The position numbers and the translations under genes were made by a program. Positions 8,234-16,126 of a stretch of DNA of 64,000 nucleotides are shown here, one piece after another. Source of the DNA: CAIYRG01 sp964494505 (GTDB taxonomy: Bacteria; Pseudomonadota; Alphaproteobacteria; Micropepsales; Micropepsaceae); contig CAZBRO010000010.1 of the NCBI GenBank assembly GCA_964494505.1, positions 62,001 to 126,000 of the forward strand, in the 5' to 3' direction. Each line of letters opens with the position of its first letter. Positions within the stretch are counted from its first letter, which is position 1. The notes below the pieces were generated by a model. It searched no databases. It had not been told where the DNA came from and worked only from the letters and a program-made list of their open reading frames with translations.

Positions 8234-8914
8234 ATGCGCAGGACGATCCGCAATCTCGCCGCGGCAGCGGCTATGGCAGCCATTCCGGTCGCGATTTCCG
8301 CCGTGGCCATTGCACAGGCTCCACCGGGGCCGCCGGCACCGCAGATTCCGCCCATGCTGCCGCCGACCTATGAAGTCGATCTGATGACGCAGCAAGGTGC
8401 GGGCGCGCTCGCCGTGCAATGGAAGACGATGGAGGCCAAGATCGTCGAGACCAAGCCCATCCCCGAGCACCTTCCCGGCTACAACACCGCCTACGATATC
8501 GCGCCGCATGCGGGCGAATCCGGCTTCGACGATTCCAAATGGCCCGCGATCAAACCCGAAGAGCTTTCCGCGCGGCGCGGCGGCGGGCACGTGTCGTTCA
8601 TCTGGTATCGGACGACCATCACGGTGCCGCCGAAGATGGGCGAATTCGATCCCACTGGCGCGAAGGCCGTCCTCGACATCACCGTGGACGATTATGCGGA
8701 AGTCTGGGTCAACGGACAGGTGCCGCGGCGCGCCGGCTATTTGAGCCCGGCCACGATCCAGGGCGCCAACATGCCCAACCGCGTGGTGCTCGCCGATTCG
8801 GTGAAACCGGGCGACAAAATCCAGATCGCGGTGTTCGGCATCAACGGGCCGATTTCGGTGTCGCCCGCGAATACGGTCTGGTTCCGTCAGGCGAAGCTGG
8901 AATTCTACAAATAA
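8234..8914 (+). CDS. Exported protein with galactose-binding-like beta-sandwich
   Basis: 226 residues from ATG 8234, preceded by GGGAGGGAAG. A signal peptide covers about 1-28 (ending AVAIAQA), followed by a proline-rich linker. The rest looks like the jelly-roll domain at the N-terminus of glycoside hydrolases and some SMP-30-like proteins: FIWYRTTITVP, KAVLDITVDDYAEVWVNGQ and ADSVKPGDKIQIAVFGINGPIS. Such domains bind sugars or stabilise enzymes; there is no catalytic domain here. An alpha/beta hydrolase gene starts 7 nt after the stop, so the two are probably co-transcribed. Confidence 0.75.
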   Translation: MRRTIRNLAAAAAMAAIPVAISAVAIAQAPPGPPAPQIPPMLPPTYEVDLMTQQGAGALAVQWKTMEAKIVETKPIPEHLPGYNTAYDIAPHAGESGFDDSKWPAIKPEELSARRGGGHVSFIWYRTTITVPPKMGEFDPTGAKAVLDITVDDYAEVWVNGQVPRRAGYLSPATIQGANMPNRVVLADSVKPGDKIQIAVFGINGPISVSPANTVWFRQAKLEFYK

Positions 8915-8920
8915 CGCTCC

Positions 8921-9775
8921 ATGCCCTTTGCAATCATCGACGGCATCAGCACGCGTTACGAAGTGGTGGGCTCCGGCGCGCCGCTTCTGATGTATGCGCC
9001 GGCCGGATTCGACGCGAGCCTGGACAAATGGTCGACGCAAGGCGTCTACGCGAAGATCAAGCTGCTCGACCATCTGCCGAAGAAATACACCTGCATCCTC
9101 TTCGACCGGCGCGAATGCGGTCAGTCGGGCGGCAGAGTGGAGCACGTGACCTGGGGCGATTTCGTGGCGCAGGGCAAAGGCCTGCTCGAACATCTGGGAA
9201 TCCCGCGCGCGCATCTGATGGGCGGCTGCATGGGGTGCTGTCCGGTGATGCAGTTCGCCGTGACGCATCCCGGGATGGTGCTGAGCATGGTGCTGTTCTG
9301 GCCCGTGGGCGGCGCGAAATACCGGCTGACATGCCATCAGCGTTTCGCCGAGCACCTCGCCTTCGTGCAGCAGAACAGTCTGGAAAAAGTGGTGGAGCTT
9401 GTGACCGCATCCGGCAAGGCGTTCGGCGCCGACCCGCGCGGCGGGCCGTGGGCGAGCGTCATCCGCAACGATCACGCATTCGCAGTCGATTACGCCAAGC
9501 AGGACGCGGAGAAATACAAGCTGATCGTTGCCGGCATGGTGCGCGGGCTGTTCGACCGCGATACCGCGCCCGGAGCGGAACCGGAGGATCTGCTGCGCCT
9601 CGACATCCCTGCGTTCATCGTGCCCGGCCGCGATGCGAGCCACGCGACATCGGCCGCGCGCTATCTCGAAGAATGCCTGCCCAAATCGGAGTATTGGGAC
9701 GCGGCCGTCGCGGATCAGACGGAAGAGCGCGTCAATCCGCGATTGTCGGAATTCCTCGACAGAACGAGCCGGTAA
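8921..9775 (+). CDS. Alpha/beta hydrolase-fold protein with Cys at the nucleophile elbow
   Basis: 284 residues, alpha/beta-hydrolase fold: PLLMYAPAGFDAS oxyanion region, ILFDRRECGQSGG after strand 4, and a nucleophile elbow HLMGGCMGCCPVM. The elbow reads G-x-Cys103-x-G instead of G-x-Ser-x-G. The late strand IPAFIVPGRDASH supplies a plausible acid. The usual C-terminal catalytic histidine is not apparent; the last His is the one in DASH. It could be a cysteine hydrolase of the dienelactone-hydrolase kind or a non-catalytic member. It follows the jelly-roll protein by 6 nt with no distinct ribosome-binding site. No signal peptide is seen. Confidence 0.78.
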   Translation: MPFAIIDGISTRYEVVGSGAPLLMYAPAGFDASLDKWSTQGVYAKIKLLDHLPKKYTCILFDRRECGQSGGRVEHVTWGDFVAQGKGLLEHLGIPRAHLMGGCMGCCPVMQFAVTHPGMVLSMVLFWPVGGAKYRLTCHQRFAEHLAFVQQNSLEKVVELVTASGKAFGADPRGGPWASVIRNDHAFAVDYAKQDAEKYKLIVAGMVRGLFDRDTAPGAEPEDLLRLDIPAFIVPGRDASHATSAARYLEECLPKSEYWDAAVADQTEERVNPRLSEFLDRTSR

Positions 9776-9781
9776 TTGGCG

Positions 9782-10174
9782 CTAGGCACGCTCGAAGGCG
9801 CGCCGTTCCGCGACAGCCTTATTGCCTCTGGAGCGGGTCATCAAAAATGTGCCGGACGACGACCTGTTGGTCCAGCGGCCGGATATTTCCGTTCGATCGT
9901 CGTTCAACCGACCCTCGTATTGCACGGTGCCATATCCGCGAACGGCTGTGTCGTAGAGCTTTGTGAACTCGACGGCACTTTCTTCCCTCACCCCTGCGAG
10001 CGTTGCCGAATGCGTCTCAAGAGGGCAGCCCTTCAGCGAGCACGGCTCGACGCTCGTACCGTTGAAGCGGCCGCCGCTTTCAACCAGCGTAACGGCGAAC
10101 GATACGGAACCGTCCTGGCGCGGATAGGTGAAGACTCCGTTCCACGCACCCGTGAGGCTGAGCTCGCCCGTCAT
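9782..10174 (-). CDS. Hypothetical protein, small beta-rich domain
   Basis: 130 residues. The composition and pattern (LTGAWNGVFTYPRQDGSVSFAVTL, GGRFNGTSVEP, RGYGTVQYEGRLNDDRTEISGRW) suggest a small antiparallel beta barrel, similar in feel to secreted or cytosolic lipocalin-like domains. It has no signal peptide and I do not recognise a family. GGGAAAC precedes the ATG. It converges on the alpha/beta hydrolase gene, with 6 nt between stops. Coding is supported by the regular beta-strand pattern and a sensible start; the role is unknown. Confidence 0.65.
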   Translation of the reverse strand: MTGELSLTGAWNGVFTYPRQDGSVSFAVTLVESGGRFNGTSVEPCSLKGCPLETHSATLAGVREESAVEFTKLYDTAVRGYGTVQYEGRLNDDRTEISGRWTNRSSSGTFLMTRSRGNKAVAERRAFERA

Positions 10175-10241
10175 GTTTCCCGATCCTGCCGCAGAGGCGG
10201 CGCAGCCCTAAGGACCGCGCCACGCTTTGCGAAAGAATCGC

Positions 10242-10730
10242 CTACTTCAAATCGGCCGCGACTTTGTCGAGGCCCGACTTCGCGCAAGCCTCATCCTTGT
10301 CGCCGCCCGGCGCGCCCGACACGCCGACCGCACCGATGGCGTCATCGCCGACCATGATCGGCAGTCCGCCTTGCGCGGGCACCATGTTGCTCAAATGAAT
10401 GGCGCCGGCCGTGGGGTTCATCTTCACGGCGTTGGCGAAATTCACCGAAGGCGCGCGCTGGGCCCGCGCCGTCCAGGCCTTCTTGAACGAGTTTTCCAGA
10501 GTGTGCGGTCCGGTATCGTCGCCGCGCATCGCGACGAGCACTTCGCCGCTCCTGCCGAGCACATGGGCCGACACGTTATAGCCCTGCCCCTTGCAGGTCT
10601 GGATCGCCGTCTGCGCGATGGTGACGGCGGTGGTGACGGACAAATCCTTATGCGCGATGAGCTGTGCGTCGGCCGAACCGGCAGCCACGGCCACAAGGGC
10701 GGCTCCGGCGATCATGACAATCTTGTTCAT
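10242..10730 (-). CDS. Exported GlcG/HbpS family heme-binding-like protein, paralogue 1
   Basis: 162 residues from ATG 10730 (AAGGAG upstream). The signal peptide MNKIVMIAGAALVAVAAGSADA is followed by a GlcG/HbpS domain: LSVTTAVTIAQTAIQTCKGQGYNVSAHVLGRSGEVLVAM and the family-defining GAVGVSGAPGGDKDEACA. Members bind heme or act as small accessory proteins; HbpS is an extracellular redox and heme sensor. It lies 25 nt behind paralogue 2 on the same strand, and a third copy is divergent, so this is a local family expansion. The ligand is unknown. Confidence 0.85.
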   Translation of the reverse strand: MNKIVMIAGAALVAVAAGSADAQLIAHKDLSVTTAVTIAQTAIQTCKGQGYNVSAHVLGRSGEVLVAMRGDDTGPHTLENSFKKAWTARAQRAPSVNFANAVKMNPTAGAIHLSNMVPAQGGLPIMVGDDAIGAVGVSGAPGGDKDEACAKSGLDKVAADLK

Positions 10731-10755
10731 TGGTCGAATCTCCTTGGATGCCGGT

Positions 10756-11253
10756 TTAGCGGAGCTGGGCAGCGACTTTGTCGATGCCGGCTTTGGCGCA
10801 GGCTTCGTCCTTGTCGCCGCCGGGCGCACCCGAAATGCCGATGGCGCCGATGGTGTCGTTGCCGACCTTGATCGGAAGCGCACCCTGCGCCGCGACGAAA
10901 TTGGTCAGGAAGAACTGGGCCGCATTGGGGTTGCCCGCGACGGCTTTCGCGAAATCGCCCGACGGCGCGCGGGTGGTGCGCGCGGTATAGGCCTTCTTCA
11001 TGGAGTTCTCGAAGGTGCCGAAGCCGGCCGCGGGGTTGCGGATGGCAACGACGATCTGGCCTTCGCGCCCGAGCACATGGGCCGAGACGTCGTAGCCATT
11101 GGTCTTGCAGGTCTCGATAGCCGTCATCGCGATGGTGGTTGCGGTCGCGACCGATAAATCCTTATGCGTCAAAAGTTGGGCGTTTGCCGGCGCGCAAAAT
11201 GCGGCCATGAGCCCGAGCGAAAGTCCGGCAATGCCGAAAGTCGTCCTGGACAT
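10756..11253 (-). CDS. Exported GlcG/HbpS family protein, paralogue 2
   Basis: 165 residues behind a strong AGGAGGGAAG ribosome-binding site. The signal peptide MSRTTFGIAGLSLGLMAAFCAPANA is followed by the same domain as paralogue 1 (SVATATTIAMTAIETCKTNGYDVSAHVLGREG; ISGAPGGDKDEACAKAGIDK). The two share most residues outside the signal peptide, indicating recent tandem duplication. First gene of the two-gene minus-strand unit; about 195 nt separate it from the divergent third paralogue, a shared promoter region. Confidence 0.85.
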   Translation of the reverse strand: MSRTTFGIAGLSLGLMAAFCAPANAQLLTHKDLSVATATTIAMTAIETCKTNGYDVSAHVLGREGQIVVAIRNPAAGFGTFENSMKKAYTARTTRAPSGDFAKAVAGNPNAAQFFLTNFVAAQGALPIKVGNDTIGAIGISGAPGGDKDEACAKAGIDKVAAQLR

Positions 11254-11449
11254 GTCTTCCCTCCTGGTAGGCCGCTAGGATTGCGGCGAAGCGGCGCAAC
11301 TCTAGTGCAGTTTTCGACCGAATTGAGGCGCAAAATTCGTCTGCGGCCGTGCGTTCGCATTGTTCCGGTCTTCTCCGCCCCTTGGTCCAATTGTCTAGGG
11401 GGACCGCAATGGCTATCGTGACGCAAAGAACCGGTTTGGGGAGGAATCG

Positions 11450-11968
11450 ATGATCCGCGGTCTCGCATTCGTATCTGTTGGCTTGCTCGCGTCCGCCTCG
11501 GCCTTTGCGCAAGGTGCCGCGCCCGCGCCCAAGGGGATTGCGCTCGATCTTGCCGTCGAAGCCGCCAAAACGGCGGTCGATACCTGCAAGGCCAATGGCT
11601 ACACCGCCGGTATCGTGGTCCTGAACGGCGAAGCCACCCCGATCGTCACGCTGCAGGACGGGACACGGCCCAATACGATGGATGCCGCGCGGCGCAAGGC
11701 CTATACCGCGCTCAAATCGCGCATGACCTCGATGGATTTCGGCAAGTCGATCGGCTTCAAGACGACCCGGCTGAAACCAGGCGATCCGCCGACGCAGTTC
11801 GGCGTCATCGACGGCGATCCGACGCTGATCCCCTTCGGCGGCGGCGTTCCGATCAAGGTGGGCGGCGAAGTGGTCGCCGCAATCGGCGCATCGGGCGCCC
11901 CAGGCCCCGACAAGGACGAAGCCTGCGCCATGGCCGGAGTTGCGAAGATCGCCGATCGGCTGAAATAG
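11450..11968 (+). CDS. Exported GlcG/HbpS family protein, paralogue 3
   Basis: 172 residues after GGGGAGGAA. The signal peptide (MIRGLAFVSVGLLASASAFA) leads to a GlcG-type domain: ALDLAVEAAKTAVDTCKANGYTAGIVVLN and GASGAPGPDKDEACAMAGVAKI. It is more divergent than paralogues 1 and 2: it has an insertion around PGDPPTQFGVIDGDPTLIPFGGG and lacks the HVLGR stretch. Divergently oriented from the other two. A periplasmic small-molecule or heme-binding role is the family inference; nothing in the context fixes the ligand. Confidence 0.82.
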   Translation: MIRGLAFVSVGLLASASAFAQGAAPAPKGIALDLAVEAAKTAVDTCKANGYTAGIVVLNGEATPIVTLQDGTRPNTMDAARRKAYTALKSRMTSMDFGKSIGFKTTRLKPGDPPTQFGVIDGDPTLIPFGGGVPIKVGGEVVAAIGASGAPGPDKDEACAMAGVAKIADRLK

Positions 11969-12002
11969 CCGCCGCGCCGGATGGTCAGCCGCGCTGATGT
12001 GT

Positions 12003-12929
12003 TCAGGTCAGCGCTTCTTCCGCGAAGAGTTCTTCGACCGTGACGGGTTTGGTAATGATCCGCTGCGTCAGCGCGTGCTGGATCAATGTCTCGAGCACCT
12101 CGCGGTTGGGCGCAATGCCATAGGGCAAGGGATCGCCGGTGATCTCCATGACCCGGGCATGGAGCCGGTCCATTTCGGTCGGCTTTTCGATCCGGCCTTC
12201 ACGCAGGCGATCCAGATAAAGCTCCTTTGACGCCGCGAACGCAGCGAACACATCCGCCCCGAGTCCGGGATGCTTCTCCAGCAATTCGTCCCGGATCACC
12301 ACGGTGTGGTTGATCGGGTAATGCCCCCGCGTCTTCAGCGCCGTAAGCCCGGCCTCCAGGGCATTCGGGATCAGCGGCTTTACGTCGGGATGATCGATGT
12401 CGACCCCGATAGCCCCAACCAATTCGCCCGATGCCAGCATGTCCGCCATCTTCTTCCCCTTCTCGATGGGGACAACGTTGGAGGGCGGCACATATTCGGC
12501 CACGTGCTCGTCGCCTGACAGAACCCAGGTGATCTTGGAAAGATCGACGCCGTATTCCTCTTGCAGCACACCGCGCGCCCACACCCCCGTCGTCACGGTG
12601 TAGCCGCGGTTGACGCCGACGCGCTTGCCTTCGAGGTCCTTAGGGCTGGCGATGCCGGCTTTGGTGTTCACCAGGATGGCGCCGTGATGGAAAGCGCGCA
12701 CCAGAAAGATCGGCACGGCGGTCATGCGCTTGCCGTGCGCGCGGGCGCAAATATAGGTCGTGATCGCCATCTCGCAGATGTCGAATTCGAGCCCGCGCAC
12801 CATGCGGCGGAAGGCATCGATCAGCGGATTGACCTCGACGAAATCGAACTCGAAGGTTTTGGGCTTCACGGTGCCGTCTTTGAGCGCGGCATTGTTGCCC
12901 TGGGTGCGGGTAACGGTGGTGAGTTTCAT
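12003..12929 (-). CDS. 4,5-dihydroxyphthalate decarboxylase-like protein (periplasmic-binding fold)
   Basis: 308 residues, no signal peptide. The sequence resembles the 4,5-dihydroxyphthalate decarboxylase / NMT1-like group: FVEVNPLIDAFRRMVRGLEFDICEMAITTY, AFHHGAILVNTKAGIASPKDLEGKRVGVN, TGVWARGVLQEEYGVDL, and GHYPINHTVVIRDELL. Known relatives decarboxylate 4,5-dihydroxyphthalate to protocatechuate in phthalate degradation, which would fit the pcaHG-like pair upstream in this window. It follows the amidohydrolase gene by 6 nt on the same strand. The alternative is a cytosolic orphan binding protein. Confidence 0.78.
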   Translation of the reverse strand: MKLTTVTRTQGNNAALKDGTVKPKTFEFDFVEVNPLIDAFRRMVRGLEFDICEMAITTYICARAHGKRMTAVPIFLVRAFHHGAILVNTKAGIASPKDLEGKRVGVNRGYTVTTGVWARGVLQEEYGVDLSKITWVLSGDEHVAEYVPPSNVVPIEKGKKMADMLASGELVGAIGVDIDHPDVKPLIPNALEAGLTALKTRGHYPINHTVVIRDELLEKHPGLGADVFAAFAASKELYLDRLREGRIEKPTEMDRLHARVMEITGDPLPYGIAPNREVLETLIQHALTQRIITKPVTVEELFAEEALT

Positions 12930-12935
12930 GGCGTG

Positions 12936-13994
12936 TCAGTGGACCGGATAAAGCCGCATGGGATTCTCGACCGCGATTTTCTGCCGGAGGTCGGGCGGCA
13001 ATTGGCTCAGAAGCTGGGCATTGCCTTGCGCGCGCGCAAAAGGCGCGGTTGCCGGCGGGTCGTAATGCTGATCGCTGCCGATGACGAAGCGGTCGGGGAA
13101 ATCGGAAAACAGCTTCAGCCATTCGGGCTTGAGCTTACCGTCGGCCATCGGCGGATTCTTCCCCAATGCGCCCGGATCGTATTTGATCTCCATGTAGAGA
13201 TTGGGATTGCGCTGCAGCAGCGGGCGCATCAGGTCGGGCGTGCGGAAGCCGGTGTTGTCGGAGCCGGCATGGGCCCAGATCAGCCGCATGCGGCGATTGT
13301 GCGCGAGCAGATTTTCCAGGGCCTTGAAATTGGCGTGCACCATCGGCGGATTGGGCGGGGGCAGCCCGGACGGCAAATCGTTGGGGGCCGCTTCCATATG
13401 CAGGTCGATGGGGACGTTGTGCTCGGCGGCAATGTCGGCGAGCAACAGCATCAACGGCGAATCGGCCGGGAAATATTCGTAGTCCTTCACCGGCGCCGTC
13501 GGCAGCACGAAATGTTCGTTCGACAGCTCGCCGAAGCCGACCGCGCCTTTGCTCAAAATCTCTTCGGCGCGGGCGCGGAGTTTCTTCTGCGCCTCCGGTC
13601 CGGCGTCCCCGCTGGTGTAGGCCTGCAGCAGCATCGGGTTGAGCGTGCCGCCGCCGCCCATCAGCGACAATTTATCGGAATGCTTCTTCACGGCGGCCAG
13701 CACCTTTTCGATGTCCCAGCTTGCCGGATTGCCCGGGCCATAGGGTTCGGTCTGGATCACCACGCGCGTACCGTTGAGCTTGCCCATCGCCTGCAGCAAC
13801 AGGGTGATCGAGCCCTCAGGCTCCTTCTCGTCCATGTGGATGTGGGCATCGATATAGGGCGTGGCGGCGGGCATCAGGCTTGCGATGCGGGCGTCCTCCG
13901 TCGCGCTCATCGCCGCCGGCGTCAGCAGCGCAAACGCCAACCCGCCGGTTGCGAGCATTCGTGCCGCAGCGGACCTCTTTCCCAGACGAGCCAT
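12936..13994 (-). CDS. Exported amidohydrolase-family (ACMSD-like) metal-dependent hydrolase/decarboxylase
   Basis: 352 residues with a GGGAGGAAGG ribosome-binding site and a signal peptide or membrane anchor (MARLGKRSAAARMLATGGLAFALLTPAAMSA). The TIM-barrel metal site is visible: H-x-H in YIDAHIHMDEKE, PIDLHMEAAP, LIWAHAGSD, and the late Asp in FVIGSDQHYD. Amidohydrolase-2 members hydrolyse or decarboxylate carboxylated rings and lactones. First gene of a two-gene operon with the dihydroxyphthalate-decarboxylase-like protein, suggesting linked aromatic or lactone chemistry, though an exported location would be unusual for a decarboxylase. Confidence 0.82.
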   Translation of the reverse strand: MARLGKRSAAARMLATGGLAFALLTPAAMSATEDARIASLMPAATPYIDAHIHMDEKEPEGSITLLLQAMGKLNGTRVVIQTEPYGPGNPASWDIEKVLAAVKKHSDKLSLMGGGGTLNPMLLQAYTSGDAGPEAQKKLRARAEEILSKGAVGFGELSNEHFVLPTAPVKDYEYFPADSPLMLLLADIAAEHNVPIDLHMEAAPNDLPSGLPPPNPPMVHANFKALENLLAHNRRMRLIWAHAGSDNTGFRTPDLMRPLLQRNPNLYMEIKYDPGALGKNPPMADGKLKPEWLKLFSDFPDRFVIGSDQHYDPPATAPFARAQGNAQLLSQLPPDLRQKIAVENPMRLYPVH

Positions 13995-14089
13995 CGAACC
14001 TTCCTCCCTTTGTCCAACGACCCGTCAGAGTAACACGGGGCCGCGGAATCCTTTATCCTCTCCCGGCCGCCAACCCAAGGGAGAAGGCC

Positions 14090-14842
14090 GTGTCCCGCTT
14101 GCTGCGAATGGCTGCCATCACCGCCGCGCTGGCCGCTGCTGCGATGCCCGCGCGCGCCGCCGAAATCAAGATGATCGCCTCCAATGCCGTCAAGGAGGCC
14201 TATCTCCAACTCATCCCGGCGTTTGAGAAGGCGACCGGCCACCACGTCGCCGTATCCTGGTCGGGCACCGACGATGCCTTCAGGCGGGTGAACGGCGGGG
14301 AGGCGACCGACATCGTCATCGCACCGTCAGCCACCATCGACGACCTCATCGCACGCGGGAAGCTCGCAGCCGGCAGCCATGTCGATGTCGCGAAATCTCC
14401 CATCGGGGTTGCCGTCAAGGCGGGCGCGAAGAAGCCGGACATATCCTCGGGGGAGGCGCTGAAGAAGACGCTGCTGTCGGCGAACCGGATCGTGATTTCG
14501 GCCGGTCCCAGCGGGGTCTATCTGCCGACGGCGTTTGCCAAGCTCGGCATCGCCGATGAGATCAAGGGCAAGACGACACGGCTGAAATCGGGCGAGTCCC
14601 CTGCCGTCGCCGTGGCCAATGGCCAAGGGGATATCGGCTTCACGCAGGTCAGCGAGATCATCGGGGTGAAAGGAGCGGATTATGTGGGCCCCTTGTCCCC
14701 CGACGTTCAGCACGTGACGGTCTTTTCGGCGGGACTTCATCGCGCGGCGGCAGCACCCGATGCGGCCAAGGCGTTCCTGGACTTCGTCAAGTCGCCGGCC
14801 GCTGTTCCAGTGCTGAAGAAGACGGGGCTCGATCCCGGCTAA
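14090..14842 (+). CDS. Orphan ModA-like (molybdate-type) periplasmic substrate-binding protein
   Basis: 250 residues from GTG 14090, preceded by AAGGGAGAAGG; the open frame extends further upstream but without signals. The signal peptide (LLRMAAITAALAAAAMPARA) is followed by a type II periplasmic-binding fold: AFEKATGHHVAVSWSGTDD, GEATDIVIAPSATIDDLIARGKL, GPSGVYLPTAF and GQGDIGFTQVSEI. ModA relatives bind molybdate, tungstate or organic oxyanions. No modBC genes are near, so it is an orphan. Molybdenum enzymes are encoded elsewhere in the window (43-46 and 62-64 kb) but no direct link is visible. Confidence 0.82.
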   Translation: MSRLLRMAAITAALAAAAMPARAAEIKMIASNAVKEAYLQLIPAFEKATGHHVAVSWSGTDDAFRRVNGGEATDIVIAPSATIDDLIARGKLAAGSHVDVAKSPIGVAVKAGAKKPDISSGEALKKTLLSANRIVISAGPSGVYLPTAFAKLGIADEIKGKTTRLKSGESPAVAVANGQGDIGFTQVSEIIGVKGADYVGPLSPDVQHVTVFSAGLHRAAAAPDAAKAFLDFVKSPAAVPVLKKTGLDPG

Positions 14843-14897
14843 CGGCGGCATCCGCTTTGCGATAAAGTCTCAGCCAACGAGACGCCTGGGAGGGATC

Positions 14898-15911
14898 ATG
14901 CGCGCGAACCTCATGAGATTTGGGATCGGACTGGCAGCGACGACCGCGTTTGGAGCGGCCGCCCATGCGCAGGCAAGCTACCCGTGCAACAACGAGGCGC
15001 CGAATCCGTACCATCTGGTGACCGATTGGGCGACGATGCCGCGCGGCTGGGACCAGATCAATGCGGTGACGGTCGACGAGAAGAACAATTTCTGGGGCGT
15101 GGACCGCTGCGAGGCGGCCGGTTGCAAGTCGGTGTTCGAGATAGGGCCCAACGGCAAGACGCTGAAGAATTTCGGCGCCGATCTGTTCATCGAGCCGCAT
15201 CAGGCCGCCGTCGATCACGACGGCAATCTGTGGGTGGCGGACGCGACGCCGAAGGGCATGAAGGGCCTGCAGGTGACGAAGCTTTCTCCCGATGGACGGG
15301 TGCTGCTGAAACTCGGCAAGCCGGGTGTGGGGCTCGGCAGCGCGGCGTTGGATACCTTCGATTCGCCAACCGGCGTTGCGGTTGCCAGCAATGGCGACAT
15401 CTTCATTTCGCAAGGCCATGGCGAGAAGCCAAACAATTCGCGCATCCTGAAATTCACCAAGGACGGCAAGTTCATCAAGAGTTGGGGCACCTATGGCGAG
15501 GGCAACGGGCAAATCCGCTCGCCCCATGCCATTGCGGTGGATTCCCAGGACCGGCTGTTCGTTGGCGACCGTACCAATTCCCGCATCGATATCTTCGACA
15601 AGGACGGGAAATTTCTCGCGTCATGGAAGCAATTCGGGCGCCCGAGCGGGGTCGCCATCGACAAGAACGACATGCTCTATGTGATCGATTCTCAATCGTC
15701 CGACATGCCGGGCGACCGCTACAATCCGGGCTGCGGGCGCGGCATCCGCGTGGGTTCGGTGAAGGATGGGAAAGTGACGGCCTATATTCCGCCGCCGCCT
15801 CCGGCCGATCCCAAATGGCAGCCGGCCATCGGGGTCGCGGTGGATCGGAACGGCGCCATCTTTGCGGCCTCCGATGACCAGCACAATGTTGTGAAGTGGG
15901 TTAAGAACTGA
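14898..15911 (+). CDS. Exported NHL-repeat six-bladed beta-propeller protein
   Basis: 337 residues, GGGAGGG before the ATG, signal peptide ending AAHAQA. Repeated NHL-type blades run through the chain: INAVTVDEKNNFWGVDR, HQAAVDHDGNLWVAD, PTGVAVASNGDIFISQGHG, PHAIAVDSQDRLFVGDR, PSGVAIDKNDMLYVID and IGVAVDRNGAIFAA. The fold is shared by peptidyl-alpha-hydroxyglycine lyases and SMP-30-like lactonases. I cannot identify a full metal-binding set, so no reaction is assigned. It is 55 nt after the ModA-like gene, possibly the same transcript. Confidence 0.85.
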   Translation: MRANLMRFGIGLAATTAFGAAAHAQASYPCNNEAPNPYHLVTDWATMPRGWDQINAVTVDEKNNFWGVDRCEAAGCKSVFEIGPNGKTLKNFGADLFIEPHQAAVDHDGNLWVADATPKGMKGLQVTKLSPDGRVLLKLGKPGVGLGSAALDTFDSPTGVAVASNGDIFISQGHGEKPNNSRILKFTKDGKFIKSWGTYGEGNGQIRSPHAIAVDSQDRLFVGDRTNSRIDIFDKDGKFLASWKQFGRPSGVAIDKNDMLYVIDSQSSDMPGDRYNPGCGRGIRVGSVKDGKVTAYIPPPPPADPKWQPAIGVAVDRNGAIFAASDDQHNVVKWVKN

Positions 15912-15920
15912 GACAGCCTT

Positions 15921-15943
15921 GCTGCGCCCGGTTTTTGGGCAGC
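15921..15943 (+). terminator. Hairpin after the NHL-propeller gene
   Basis: GCTGC(g)CCC pairs with GGGCAGC with one bulged base and a GGTTTTT loop, 10 nt after the stop. No downstream U-tract is seen. The rest of the 215-nt gap to the next gene holds nothing I can identify. Confidence 0.3.
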
Positions 15944-16126
15944 TTGGGCGCATGGACGCTGTGCCTGTGACGGGCGCATGGCGTGCAATTATTCGCCAAT
16001 CGCCTTGCCCTCGCCGGAAAGGCAATTCTATACTTTGGCTCTGCTGAGGGCGCCGCCGACCGTGTCGTTGCGTGTTCGGTGAGGGGAAGTTTGTCTTCGC
16101 ACATGTTCAGGAATGAGGAAGCCCAG

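Noticed and set aside
12561..14033. Long plus-strand open frames across minus-strand genes (also 8419-9966, 39041-40894)
   Set aside because: High-GC DNA gives long antisense or shifted frames. These translate to Arg/Ala/His-rich sequence with no family similarity, while the other strand encodes recognisable domains.
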